Below the pieces are notes generated by a model that was not told the DNA's origin, made no database searches, and saw only the letters and a program-made list of their open reading frames with translations. A stretch of 64,000 bases of DNA from Nitzschia sp. pyKryTriq1 (Eukaryota; Bacillariophyta; Bacillariophyceae; Bacillariales; Bacillariaceae), in contig OY101119.1 of the NCBI GenBank assembly GCA_956465555.1, positions 2,652,629 through 2,716,628 of the forward strand, given 5' to 3'. The position numbers and the translations under genes are program-made. This document shows, piece after piece, positions 12,277 through 23,114 of this stretch; the first letter of the stretch is position 1, and each line of letters starts with the position of its first letter.

Positions 12277-13047
12277 CTAGCTAGTGGCCCTATTTTTCTT
12301 CTCTTGAATTTTGTCGACAACTCCCTTGACTCCAGCCAAAGTGCTGAAACCAATATAAGCAAGAAAAATCCATTCTCCGATCACTGTTGTCAAAGGCTTC
12401 GACGCTACATCTTTAACAATCCATTTATTCCCGTCATTCCATCGAATCCCATCGACGGCCTTGAATTGCAGACTGGGAGTCGTCACACTATTGGCCGGTT
12501 CCCATTTTCCTTCATGGATCCCATCTCCTACGCTCAATCGCAACCCCGGCATGACAATTTGACCATCAAAACTTCCAGTACGCAATCCATACTTTTTTAT
12601 TTCGGCAGGAGAGCACCCGCGCAAGACGGGATCATCCTTGAGGCCAACTGCCGTACCGGAATAATGGAACGTCTTGCCGTCTTTGTCCACCTGAATTGTT
12701 CTTCGACATTGAGGATGTAAAGGATCTGAATATTGATGATTCAAGACAGTCACATCTTCAGGTACTTGGATTGGCTCCAAGGCCATGGCGGCTGTCGGAG
12801 ATGACATCCAGCCGGATAGGAGGATGGAAGCGCCGACCAAGAGGTGGCCCATGGCAATTTTATGGTTCCATTGAACGCCGAGATTTTCTTGCAACGAAAC
12901 CTCTTCTGAGGCGCGCATGGATTGGAACTGTCGGAAGCCATGTCGTTGACTCGCAATGGTATACGTTGTTTGTTGGATAGGACGGGACGCAAGAAACGCC
13001 GAAGCATTGCCACTGAGTAGCAGAAGAAACCCCGCACGAAACGCCAT
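12277..13047 (-). CDS. Predicted thylakoid-associated plastid protein, function unknown
   Basis: This 256-residue protein has the clearest plastid import signal in the window: a signal peptide ending GNASAFLAS (the ASAF motif of diatom plastid proteins), a Ser/Arg/Gln-rich transit stretch, and then a second hydrophobic segment (HLLVGASILLSGWM, near residue 70) ending in SPTAAMALE, which resembles a thylakoid signal with an AxA cleavage site. The mature part begins about residue 90 with a conserved-looking globular region containing two Cys (PQCRR and LRGCSP), a YGLRTGSFDG block and a DGIRWNDGNKWIV block. A single membrane helix lies near the C-terminus (EWIFLAYIGFSTLAGVKG). I infer a lumen-facing domain with a C-terminal anchor. 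I do not recognise the family. It is a single exon, head-to-head with the PI4K gene. Confidence 0.8.
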   Translation of the reverse strand: MAFRAGFLLLLSGNASAFLASRPIQQTTYTIASQRHGFRQFQSMRASEEVSLQENLGVQWNHKIAMGHLLVGASILLSGWMSSPTAAMALEPIQVPEDVTVLNHQYSDPLHPQCRRTIQVDKDGKTFHYSGTAVGLKDDPVLRGCSPAEIKKYGLRTGSFDGQIVMPGLRLSVGDGIHEGKWEPANSVTTPSLQFKAVDGIRWNDGNKWIVKDVASKPLTTVIGEWIFLAYIGFSTLAGVKGVVDKIQEKKNRATS

Positions 13048-13928
13048 GATGGTGGAAAGTCAAACAGTACAAGCTACAGCCAGCCAGTGAAGCGTCCGCG
13101 CAGACGAGAGATAATGAGTGCTGAGAACGGTGAAATGGAAAGAGGGAAAGTACCAGGTATTGTCGAAATAATTGCAATCATCATTATTATTGTCGAAATG
13201 TATGAAAGCTGACGCGATCGACGATACCATGGTACTATACCGTACGTACTCATACTGTACACGTACGTGTACGGTACAGTACACAGAGTAGATCGGTACG
13301 ACCTGGTACGTACAGTACGCTTGTACCGTACAGTAGTCTACCGGTACTTATCGAAAAGGATGATGATGAGGTGGTCCTCTCAGTCGGCTGGCCCTGACTA
13401 TCCTTGCTTGAACCCTCCACAAGCCTACTGTAGTGTGAGGTTCAAGCTCAAGCCGAATCAGGCTCGATTTACTCCGCGGGGCGATGCCGGCGTGCGTCAC
13501 ATTGAAAATCACAACATCGTGCACAGCGAGCGAGACGACCCAACGCACGCCTCCTCGCTTCGTGGATCCGCGTTGAATGAGGAGTGCAGGCCGGCTACCG
13601 GTAGAGAGAGTAGGAGAGTACATGTACCGGTACCGGTAGATAGCGAGGCAGGCAACAACACGGTCGGTGAGGAGAGACGACACGCGTGGGAGAGAGGGGC
13701 GTTCGGCCTTTTGACCATGGCGCTCTTGGTTCTCGGTTTGATCTCTGCTGAAACCCGTACTCATACCAGAGTATCCGCACTTGCACACTTTGTTCTAGCA
13801 CTTCATTGGTGCATTTGACAACGAGTCCGCTGCCTCTCACCTTTTCTGTGGCACCACTGTCGGTGAATCTTCTAAATTTCTTGGTGTCATCCAACAACGG
13901 TTGAAAACAACACTTAGCGCACAAAAAA
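13048..13928. other. Divergent promoter region with GTAC cluster
   Basis: This is the shared upstream region of the thylakoid-type gene (minus) and the PI4K gene (plus). A GTAC/GTACGTAC cluster fills about 13222-13350 and another GGTACCGGTA string sits near 13625. The open frames here on both strands have no recognisable content. Confidence 0.5.
13222..13350. repeat. GTAC-rich palindromic cluster
   Basis: Alternating GTACGTAC, CGTACGTGTACGG and CCGGTAC strings, placed about 175-300 bases upstream of the thylakoid-type gene. Same class as the cluster at 11609-11795. Confidence 0.7.
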
Positions 13929-16900
13929 ATGTCTGCGTCCTCCTTGACGTTAGCCAAGCGGCATGCCGGTGTTTGCGAGGGCTCTCTCATCAAAGCTCTA
14001 GAGGCGGGTCCACACGGAAGATCCCCTGGTGGTGGTGGTTATTTGATGTCCAGTAGTGCTCCCACCAAGGTGCCAGAATACTGCGTTCTGGTAGGAACTC
14101 GAATGACATGTTACGAATCTTGGTTGTGCATGGACAAGGGACACCATCCAACGGCAATTTATTCCGTGGTGGGAGCCTCGGCGGTCACCAACGCCAACGA
14201 CGATTCCTTTCGAGTTGTCACCAACCAGGGATCTCATCTCTGGTTTTGTCCGCCGTCCACAAACTGCCGCGACTTGTGGTTGCGGGCCCTGAATGCCGGC
14301 TTGGAACGACAGTTTGCGTCGTCGAACGGCAGTGACACCCGAATTCTGAAGCCAGTCAAGCCTAAATATCATGCCAACAACATGAAAAATCCTCCTCGGT
14401 CTTGTAATTCGTGTGGGAAGCTAGAAAAGGCAGAATTTCCTCTACTTTACAGCAGTAGTCCGCTCGCGCAATATGGAATGGAAGCGCGACAGGATCTTTG
14501 CCCGAAATGCAGTGTCGCACAAGGCGTAGTCGAGCATGTTCAATGGATGCAAGAATTATACGCGGCCCAGTATCAAGAACAAGAGGCTTTGGAGAAAGCT
14601 AGGATTGCCGTCCTCAAGGGGCTCAAGCCTGGTATCTCTCCAGAGGAAATCTCCCAAACGGAACCAACCACACATATCGAGTTGACCCCCCTGTCGCATC
14701 ACAAGTTGGACGCAGTACTGACTGGCGCCGAGTGTTTAGGTTATTGCCGACTCTCACCGACGTTAGAGCGATTATGCATCGAGTTCTCTCAGGGGCTTGT
14801 GGGTTGCATGGAATTCGTGGAACTGCTAGAACATGCCATCGGAATCAAAGACCAAGCACTCGCGAAACTCAAGCAACAAGCATTTCGCGTGAACGGAGAT
14901 ATGGGCACAGCATTAAAATTATTGGCAGAGCACGCCCTACCACATCCTATGCGCCAGGACGATGATGCATCCGACAATGCTGTCAATCAGAATTCGACGG
15001 AACTCCTGCAATGTATCTTGGAGTTCTTTTTGGATCTGCTCGAGGAGGGGGAATTGCAAAGTGTCGCCTTTTTCTGGCCCCAGCTTCTCAATATTCACTT
15101 GCAAATGTTACCAGCATCCAATGCGGTATCGTTACAAAGAGTAGAGCTGGTGGAAGATTTCTTGTTGACGGTGGCAACACAACACTCGGTTCAACTCGCC
15201 GCGGAACTGATCTGGAGTCACACGGCCGATCTGGAAGACTCCAAAACATTGTCCTATTGTGCCAAGCGCAAGTATGCCGTACTGCGATTCTTGTGCGAGT
15301 TGGAGTCACTACTGTTTGATTTTGAAATGGGATGGGGTGGAGGCTCCGTGACTGTTGGCCAATTCCTGGGACCCTCGACGCATCAAATCGCACTGTTGAA
15401 GAGTGGTATGCGGGCGATTCAGACATACCGATTGTCTCATCCAGAGCGACTCTCTCGATCACAGCGCCACAATAAACTTAGTGCTGAACGCGATCACCGC
15501 GACCATGGCGAAGACACCTCCGTGGCTCCCGAACAACTTGCTGCAGAAGCTCTACGAATTGCCAAGAACGCTGATTATCTATCGACACACATGGCCTTCA
15601 CCAGACGTTTAGGGGACATTGCGGGACGACTGTTCTTTCAGCCCGTAGAGAAGCGGATGGCAATACTGGAAAGCGAGCTGACTAAATTGAATTCTTCGGG
15701 TACCATGGGAGGGGATCCACTCAATCGAGTGAAGGTGGAAAATTATCACACAAGGGTGGTTCGTATCCCCGTGAAGGAAGGTCACGTCTTTCGAAGCAAG
15801 GAACGGACACCGGTACTATTGCTAGTGGAAACGCTCGATGAGGCTGCCGAAGTACAAAATGAGAACAAGAAGTTGACACCCTTTCCAGAGTCTCAACCCA
15901 TTCAAGAAGAACCAGAGGATAAGAAGAATACCGATGATGGGAAAACGGCACAAAGCGAAAAGGAAGCGCCCACAAAAGGAGACGGAGCTGACGCGGATGT
16001 AGCTCCCGAAATACTAACCGAAGAAACTACAAATGAGGACGATAAAGAAGCGGCTAATAGTTCAATTTCGAGGGATTCGGATGCTGGCGATTCTCTGTCT
16101 AGGGAAGAAGCCATTTCCACGGAGACGGCCACAGAAAGTTACGATGCTGAAAATTCCGTGACAGCGACACCGGACGAAGCGGATGCCACTCAAACGAATG
16201 GTGACACTGAATCTGAAGTGAAGGACGAAGAGGCTCCGTCCACACCAAAAATGGACGAAGAAGCTCCATCCACACCAACAAGGGACGAAGAAGCTCCATC
16301 CACACCAAAGCAAGATCAACGAAAGGGACGGGGCGAAGTGGAGCTCTGCGGAAGCCAGGATGGTTTGCCGGAAGATATCGCAAGTAGTCGTCGTAAGTAT
16401 TGTAGCACGCAGCATCCAAAACTCGGCGAATGCATCGGGTCCATTTCTCACCCTTCTTTTTATGTCTGAAGACGCCCTGAGGAGATTCGACAGCCCAAAA
16501 GGTCATCCAAAGGTGGTGACACCCACGGCAAATAAAGAAAGCGTGGAAGCCTTGGTGACCAATGTTGTGGCCAAGCAGCTGCATATGCCATCATTGATGG
16601 AAAATACTTCGACTGCTCAAGACGAAGCAGCTACGGCCGAAGTACACAAAGACGTAGATGATTCCAGGCATGAAAACGGTTCTAATGGAGCTGAGATTGG
16701 TACACCAGGCCAACCTGTTAAAACCTCCAGAATGTCGGCATTAGGATCTGGGGGTAGCTCGACTTTGTCGAAATTGGGTGACACTCGGCGAGAGGTGCTG
16801 AACTCTCTCATGATGAAAGGAATGTCGGGTGGTCATAGCCTTGCCGCTGGTACCGCTGTTGCTATGCAGCGCCATTTGCAAGACCTCGAACGGAGACGAG

Positions 16901-18327
16901 CTGTCGAATTGCTATTAACGGGGAGTGAAGACAAGGAAGCTGAAACACCGGGGGACGATCGTCGTGAACTTTTGCGAATGGGTATTCGTTCCATCAGTAG
17001 AGATGATATGGATAATGCTGAGGCAGGTGGTGAAGAAGACGAAGACAACGAGGCAATGGAAGCGATCCGATTACTCTTGATCCAGTACCACGTCGGACAA
17101 GGATCTCTGAGTATGAATGACGCTGCCAAGGTGCTAGCTCCTCATCATCGTTTTGCTAATGCCAAAAAGCGTCATAGTGAAGGCACAATCATGCACTTTG
17201 GGCGAGAATTCCCAGAAATTGATGCCGGAGACATTGACGCCCGCTTGGTTGGCTGCGGCACACTCCCACCAGCGGTACTCCAAGCTTTGACATTGAAGAA
17301 GGCGAATATGATATCAAATGGAGAGCTTCTCGAGCTGGTGAAAAAGGATCTTGAATTCGTTCGTAGCAATTTACAAATGGAAGCAGATGCGAACAAGGAC
17401 AAATTGACTGAGAATTCTGCCTTTTGGGGCCGTTTCGCCTTTGGGGAGCGATGGGCAGAAAAGCGCTCTCGAATTGCTGCTTCGAGTCCTGACGCTACCA
17501 AGCCTGGCTGGGACCTGATCGGTGTCATTGTCAAAGCTAACGATGACTTACGGCAGGAAGCCTTTATTATGCAGCTCATTGAACTCTGCCGGGAAGCGTT
17601 CGAAGAAGCTGGACTCGAACTTTGGTTGCTGCCATACCGAATCCTTTCGACAGGACGAACCACGGGGATTATTGAAATGGTCCGGAACGCCATGTCCTTC
17701 GATGCCTTGAAGAAACGCCCAGGATATGGCAGGGGAGGATTGCGAGAACATTTGCACCGGATGACACAGTACGCGGCTGATCCAGGGGAAGCCTTCAAAT
17801 CAGCCCAGAAGAATTTTGTTCGAAGTCTTGCAGCCTATTCGTTGCTTTCATACCTCTTTCTCTTCAAGGATCGACACAATGGGAACATTCTTCTAGATAC
17901 AGCAGGCCACGTGATCCACATTGACTTTGGGTTCGTGTTCGGAATCGCTCCAGGTGGCTCCTTCAGTTTGGAAATCTCGACTCCTTTCAAGCTGACGGAA
18001 GAGATGCTCGAAGTCATGGATGGTCTACGATCCTCGCACTTTTCCGAGTTTATTACTCTCTTTTGCTGCGGATTCTTGGCTCTTCAAGCACACTGTGACA
18101 CCTTTTGCACAGTGGTGGAAATTTCTTGCAAGAGGAGTACTTTCAAATGCTTTGAAGGGCGGGACAGCGCCGAGGTGGTTGGAAAGCTTCGTGAACGCTT
18201 CCGACCGGATCTGAACAAGGAGGAGTCGATTGCTTTCTGCCTTGACCTCATCAAGGATGCGACGCAATCTTATGGGACTGCACAATATGACTATTTCCAA
18301 TATCTGTCTCAAGGCATTGCTGCTTAA
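13929..18327 (+). CDS. Phosphatidylinositol 4-kinase (type III beta-like) with N-terminal PH domain
   Basis: Exons are 13929-16392 and 16472-18327; the 79-nt intron (GTAAGT donor, phase 1) gives one 1,439-residue frame. The enzyme should phosphorylate phosphatidylinositol at the 4 position on Golgi or endosomal membranes. Residues 17-127 form a PH domain (CEGSLIK start, DLWLRAL end). Two CxxC pairs (159/162 and 191/194) look like a zinc ribbon. A helical lipid-kinase accessory region follows (about 250-510), then an RIPVKEGHVFRSKERTPVLL segment as in PI4K-beta. A long acidic linker holds three tandem 10-residue EEAPSTP repeats. The catalytic domain (about 1165-1430) has VKANDDLRQE, DRHNGNILLD (about 1288) and IDFGFVFG (about 1304), so it looks active. 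The C-terminus ends YFQYLSQGI as in PI4K-beta. The PH fusion is not the usual architecture of that enzyme. Confidence 0.93.
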
Positions 18328-18417
18328 AACAAAATTCTTGCTAGCTAGTACCGTACCAGGCGACTATTCTTACTACTTCGTACGTACACTACTTTTACTT
18401 TCACGATAATATATTGT

Positions 18418-19180
18418 TTAGGCTTGACCCTGCAGTGTAATGACAATTTGGCGGGCATGGCCTCCGCCCCAGCCTCCCTGGTCGCGGTGTTCCTGGCAAA
18501 AACAATGTGAGAAGAACAAAATATGAAGAAACGACATCAGGGAACAGCCCTTGACAAACTACAGTGCTCACATTGAGATAGATCCCTTGCCATGTGCCTA
18601 GTGCCAAACGCCCGTTTCGAATCGGAACATTCAAGGATGGTCCCATGAGACTAGATTTTACATGCCCCGGCATGTCATCATCTCCCTCCATGGTATGACG
18701 AAAAGTCCCGTCACGGTTCCATTCCGCAGGAACAATTTTATTGAGAGCCATTTCCAAGTCCCGTCGAACATCGGGATCAGCATTTTCATTAATGGTCAAA
18801 CTCGCCGATGTGTGTTGAATGAACAAGTTGCACATTCCAATTTTGATTTGAGAAAGGTCGTTGGCAATTGCCTTTTGCACTTGGGATGTGATTAAATGAC
18901 AACCTCGGCTCGGAGCCGTAATGGTGATTTCATGTTGAAACCACTTCATCATGGGTGCTGCTGCTGTTGCTGCTGCTGCTGTCGTGGTGGTACCACCGTC
19001 GTGATTATTATCGTTGTTGTTGGAAGATGATTGGGCGAGCGAAGTGGTCGTCGAGCAAGTTGTTTGCGGCTGCGCAAACGTTACCGGTAGCACGAAGGAA
19101 CTCACAAGGGCAGGAAGAAGTACTAAGAAAACAAGGGCAATCGCAGTATTAGTCGTACGAATAGTGGACTGCAAAGGCAT
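18418..19180 (-). CDS. YjbQ/UPF0047 family protein with leader peptide
   Basis: Exons are 19180-18572 and 18492-18418 (minus); the 79-nt phase-0 intron has a GTGAGC donor. Splicing replaces a spurious tail with NEHRDQGGW..ARQIVITLQG, the normal family end, giving 227 residues. The family core runs from about residue 80 and includes HTSASLTINENADPDVRRDLE, GHVKSSLMGPSLNVPI and GTWQGIYLNEHRD. UPF0047 proteins are small trimers; some have weak thiamine phosphate synthase activity in bacteria, and the physiological role is unsettled. The first 60 residues are an added leader: a hydrophobic segment ending LVSSFVLPV, possibly an ASAF-like plastid signal, then a Thr/Asn/Ala-rich low-complexity spacer. 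It is tail-to-tail with the PI4K gene, 90 bases apart. Confidence 0.9.
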
Positions 19181-19651
19181 GTCGTCGAAGATAGACAGAT
19201 ACGCGTTTGCGATGCAGCCACAGACAAGATGTACAGTACTTGTAGTAGGGCGATGCTCTCGATGCTGGAAGGTGATAGGTACGGTACTTTAGATGTTAGA
19301 AGGTTTTATTCGTACAGTAGAGGGAAGAGCGTTCTGACGGCCGGGGTCATCTGTCGATCGTCGCGATCTTCTTCCCTTCTTCCCTTCGATCGATGAAAAA
19401 AGATATCGTTCTTTTGCTTATTTTGCTTTCCCTTCGCGATCACGCGCGCAAAACTCACCATCGACTCACCCGACTTAGAATCGACTCGCCCGACTCACAG
19501 ACGAGCGAGCAGACAGCAGACGGCGGGATCCTTAGCTTGTGGCCTACTGCCTTGTGACTTGTGACGACGAACGACGATGATGAGATGCAAGTCAAAAGTT
19601 TGGACCATCTGAATGTCTCGCTTGCAAAATTACTAGAGAGAGAGAGAGCCA
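19181..19651. other. Divergent promoter region
   Basis: This lies head-to-head between the YjbQ gene (minus) and an unknown gene (plus). There is a CGATCG/GATCGTCGCGATC-rich patch around 19350-19395 and a short AG run at 19634-19647 just before the plus-strand ATG. No coding frame is supported. Confidence 0.4.
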
Positions 19652-20524
19652 ATGTACAGTCATGGTTCTTCAGCCAGGGTAGGTGTGGGCGGCAAACGAG
19701 GACACGGAGGGCGAGAGTACCGACCGCCTCGGCAGCGACGAGATCCCAACGCCAAACCGACTCCCTTGAAAGAGTGTGCGTGTCTGTGTCAGTTGGATCT
19801 GCCCGAGTATTTGGTGATGGTGACGGCTGATCCAACAACGGCGACGGCGACAGCACGAATTCATGCCCATTTTGGTGGTCGTCAAGCTCTCCAGGAATTA
19901 GAACGCCAGTTGCGGTCCATCTTTCTAGTGCATTTAGTGGTTCCTGGCAGGAAACAGGCAGGCCCTGTGGCGGTGGTTGGGCAAACCTACCGGGAAGCCT
20001 TACCAGCCGTTGCTTATGTATTGCAACGACTGAAGAGATGGGAGAGGCGAGAGCAACAAGGAAACACTACAACTACCTGTACGATTCCAGGGAGAATTCA
20101 AAGAAGAGTCCAAGATCCGAATGATGTAGTACTCGAGGGCCAGTGGTGCTTGCCACCTCCACCACCATTGAGAACGACGATGGGTTTTGATACTCCGTCT
20201 CCACTCATAAAGACGGTCTGGATCTTTCAGTCCTCGCACCAATGGAGTGTCATGGCGTGTTTCGTATCCGAGGATGATGATGAGAATTCGGTGAATGACT
20301 TGGGCAAAAACGAGAAAGTAGAGCCAGAAAAGATGGCACTTGCCATGGAGACGTTACAGATCAGCATTGACAATTTCAAATTCCGTATGGGAAGCGTCGA
20401 AGGGCTCGAAATGTTTTCCCATGACGATCCTTTTATTGCTCTAGCTTCTGGTCCAAAATCACAAACCATAGCTCTCTACGAGGAAGTGGAGAAATCGCTA
20501 CAAGAAGTAGTAGAAGTGAAGTAG
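19652..20524 (+). CDS. Hypothetical protein with basic Gly/Arg-rich N-terminus
   Basis: I do not recognise this 290-residue single-exon protein. Residues 1-35 are Gly/Arg-rich (GGKRGHGGREYRPPRQRR), of the kind that binds nucleic acid. Residues 40-130 look like a compact alpha-beta domain (LDLPEYLVMVTADP, RIHAHFGGRQALQELERQLRSIFLVHLVVPG, then VGQTYREALPAVAYVLQRL), reminiscent of a KH-type RNA-binding fold but without a clear GxxG loop. The second half includes a WSVMACFVSEDDDEN segment and an acidic, helical C-terminus. No leader peptide, so cytosolic or nuclear is likely. The length and low repeat content support a real gene, but the function is unassigned. Confidence 0.55.
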   Translation: MYSHGSSARVGVGGKRGHGGREYRPPRQRRDPNAKPTPLKECACLCQLDLPEYLVMVTADPTTATATARIHAHFGGRQALQELERQLRSIFLVHLVVPGRKQAGPVAVVGQTYREALPAVAYVLQRLKRWERREQQGNTTTTCTIPGRIQRRVQDPNDVVLEGQWCLPPPPPLRTTMGFDTPSPLIKTVWIFQSSHQWSVMACFVSEDDDENSVNDLGKNEKVEPEKMALAMETLQISIDNFKFRMGSVEGLEMFSHDDPFIALASGPKSQTIALYEEVEKSLQEVVEVK

Positions 20525-20912
20525 CACCAACGACTGTGCAAGGCGACGACGAGGAGAAATAAATTTGGAACTACTGTACGGCAAAGGGCCGATGTCTTAT
20601 CTCAAGCTTGATGGGGTGGTTTCTTTTCCTCCTTGATAGGCTCGATCGATCTGAGGATTTCCGCTTGGAAGAAAAGGAGTCGTCTCATGAGTCGACGTTT
20701 GGTGTCAACACTCGCGATTCAAAACTACTCGTGACCGTGTTGGCTCACACGTGCGTGGTCGGGGAAGTCGGCGAATGTCACAAAATTCATCCTTCTTCCG
20801 ATGCGAAGACCGCGAAGCTGTTGTGTTGGATGCATATGTCTTCGTTCCTTGGAATGTTCCTGTCATCACATAAAATCACAACAAGAACTAACCGACTACG
20901 AGTACAGCTAGC
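20525..20912. other. Intergenic region, no supported gene
   Basis: A short plus-strand frame at 20608-20916 has no recognisable features and ends where the next gene starts. The region probably holds the promoter of the SGNH hydrolase gene. Confidence 0.4.
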
Positions 20913-22409
20913 ATGATTATTTCATCAACACTAAGAGAAACAGCGCCACATGCCCCACCAACAGCACTACACTATTTTCCTTCTTTTCTGGAAGCCGACG
21001 CCTCGGTACCTTCTTGGGGTGGAAATGGCGCTGTGGGAAGTATTGCAACCTCGTTGGTCTCCACCATCAAATCTGCCGCCCCTCAATCAGTGGACCAAGT
21101 ACAAGAATGGGGCGAAAACGTTTTTGCTGCCATGTTTTTAATTGCCTTTGTCCAAGCTATGTTGGCTTTGTTTCAGTATCGAAACAACCCGAAAGGATCA
21201 CTGCTCGTTCCTCCAGGAAGCACCCAAGGCCTAGTGTCACCAGGTGCCAAATGCGAGGAATGCGAGGTGGATGAAGAATCTTGGTTTTACGCATTGAAAG
21301 ATTTGGAGTCATCCTTTCAAGAAATGCGGGAAACTGGTGTGAGTTCTATGATGCCGAATGAAAAAGGAGAATCCTCTGGTCTTGTAAAAAGAATCAACAA
21401 GGCTCTTGTCTTCTTGGTACCTTGGGCCAGTAACGTGTTTTCATTTCTCATCCAACGAAATATTCACCTGTTCCACCTTGGGTTTTTCCTAAGTTTGTCA
21501 CAACTTCTGGACTTTCCAGACCGCTTATTCTCAAGCGAAGGAAACGTCGAGGTCGATTCCAGTGCCGATAGAACAGAGGAAATAGAACGACCGCTAAACA
21601 GAGTTATTGTTCTGGGTGATTCCCTGGCGGCAGGCGTTGGTACCGTGGATGTTTTCGAAGAAGAGCTCGAGGGCAAACAACCAGATAAAAAGGGACCAGG
21701 TCCAGTGTTTCCTCGTGCTTTGGCTTACAGACTTTCCGAAAACAGTGGAGAGCCTGTTTATTGGCGATCAGCTGGCGTCGTCGGAGGGGATGCCAAGGAT
21801 ATTCGAGATAATTGCTTGGATGTGGTTCGTGAAGAAGTCGAGAATGGAAGATCACCTGACTTGGTCATGATTATTTGCGGTATCAATGATTTGAAACGAT
21901 TCGCAACGAATCCGTTGAAGAATGCTGGGCCAAAGGAGTTCCGTGCACGTATGACGAATCTGGTCAGTGAAATTCGTGAACTATCACCGGGAACCAAGGT
22001 TGTCCTACCATCAATACCAACACAAATGTTCCGCAAAGACAGTCCCTTGAATATTTTCCCACTGGTCTTTTTCTTGAACACCGTCGTCGGTTTCTGGGAT
22101 TCTCAGAAGAAACTAGTCGCCAAGAAGTTTCCACCGGGTGAAGTATCATACATCGGCCTCGATCCCAACGAAGTGTACGATTGGTACATGTCAGACCCGT
22201 CGAAATATGGTGTTCCCTCAGACCTGGACGGAGACGGAATGGATGATACGACTTTAATATCTAGAGACGGCGTGCATCCGAACGCTAGGTGCTACGCATT
22301 TTGGGGTGCGAGCTTGGCAAACAAGCTCAGCAAACAGCGAGAAGGAGATGATGATACCAGCACCACCAGCAATGAGAGTACAAGAGAAAAGAATACAGTG
22401 TCCGTGTAA
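20913..22409 (+). CDS. Membrane-anchored SGNH/GDSL-type hydrolase
   Basis: This 498-residue single-exon protein carries the four SGNH blocks in order: VLGDSLAAG (nucleophile Ser237), RSAGVVGGDAKD (oxyanion Gly near 289), CGINDL (Asn325) and DGVHPN (Asp452, His455). All catalytic residues are present, so it should be an active esterase, lipase or acyl-hydrolase. The N-terminal 220 residues are an extra region with a hydrophobic helix near residues 70-90 (FAAMFLIAFVQAMLALF) and a second hydrophobic stretch near 167-200, suggesting membrane attachment. A DLDGDGMDD stretch (about residue 440) looks like an acidic calcium-binding loop. The substrate is not readable. An active-site layout with GDSLAAGVG is typical of bacterial and algal members. 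Confidence 0.88.
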   Translation: MIISSTLRETAPHAPPTALHYFPSFLEADASVPSWGGNGAVGSIATSLVSTIKSAAPQSVDQVQEWGENVFAAMFLIAFVQAMLALFQYRNNPKGSLLVPPGSTQGLVSPGAKCEECEVDEESWFYALKDLESSFQEMRETGVSSMMPNEKGESSGLVKRINKALVFLVPWASNVFSFLIQRNIHLFHLGFFLSLSQLLDFPDRLFSSEGNVEVDSSADRTEEIERPLNRVIVLGDSLAAGVGTVDVFEEELEGKQPDKKGPGPVFPRALAYRLSENSGEPVYWRSAGVVGGDAKDIRDNCLDVVREEVENGRSPDLVMIICGINDLKRFATNPLKNAGPKEFRARMTNLVSEIRELSPGTKVVLPSIPTQMFRKDSPLNIFPLVFFLNTVVGFWDSQKKLVAKKFPPGEVSYIGLDPNEVYDWYMSDPSKYGVPSDLDGDGMDDTTLISRDGVHPNARCYAFWGASLANKLSKQREGDDDTSTTSNESTREKNTVSV

Positions 22410-23114
22410 ATAGGAGAGCGCGCTAGTATCATATTTTTATCAAGTCGAGTCGGGAATGTACCCATAAATTGTTATTACTCGTACCGTACAATATATTTTA
22501 CAATTATGCTATAATATTTCCTGTTCGACACATAGGCAAGGCAGAGAGACACGATGATTCACGCTTAGGTCGGTTTAGGCCTCCTCATTGGCATCATGAT
22601 CAATCATTCAACCGGTAGTGAAACAGGAATAATCAAAATAGTTCTGATCTGTGAGAATTTTTCATGCCAACAAGAATATCGAAGAACTCTTGTTCGCCTA
22701 CTTGAAGCTATAAGTGGCAAATGCTTAAGCCCCTTGACGTGGCTGACTTCTTTTTCACATAACGCCCCCAATGAGAATGAGGGATTTCGGAGGTCGGTGT
22801 CATCGGCCCGCCTGGCTCTCGATCGTGTTGTTCTTCTACGAATACAGGACCAACGGTTTTCTTGGCCCGACCGAGCGAGCAGGCTCGTTTCGTGACATCA
22901 TCCGTGCTTCATCAAGTGAGGGTGTCACCGTGCAAAATCAACGACATCATCGCCAACGAATAAAAAAGTGCCGACGATCGAGCAAGAAGTGTCAACGCAA
23001 CGCTTTCTCACAAAATTTACTTCCTCGAAACTCCATACCATACTACATACAACTCGAAATTGAAAATTGCCGATCGGCGTTTCCTTTTATTATCACTCGC
23101 ACCAAATAAGAACA
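22410..23114. other. Intergenic region, no supported gene
   Basis: The open frames at 22596-22895 and 22771-23109 have no recognisable content and no leader or splice signals. The right part is the likely promoter and 5' leader of the GLTP-domain gene. Confidence 0.45.

Noticed and set aside
22596-23109. Two plus-strand frames before the GLTP-domain gene
   Set aside because: No domain, no leader and no splice join to the next gene in frame.
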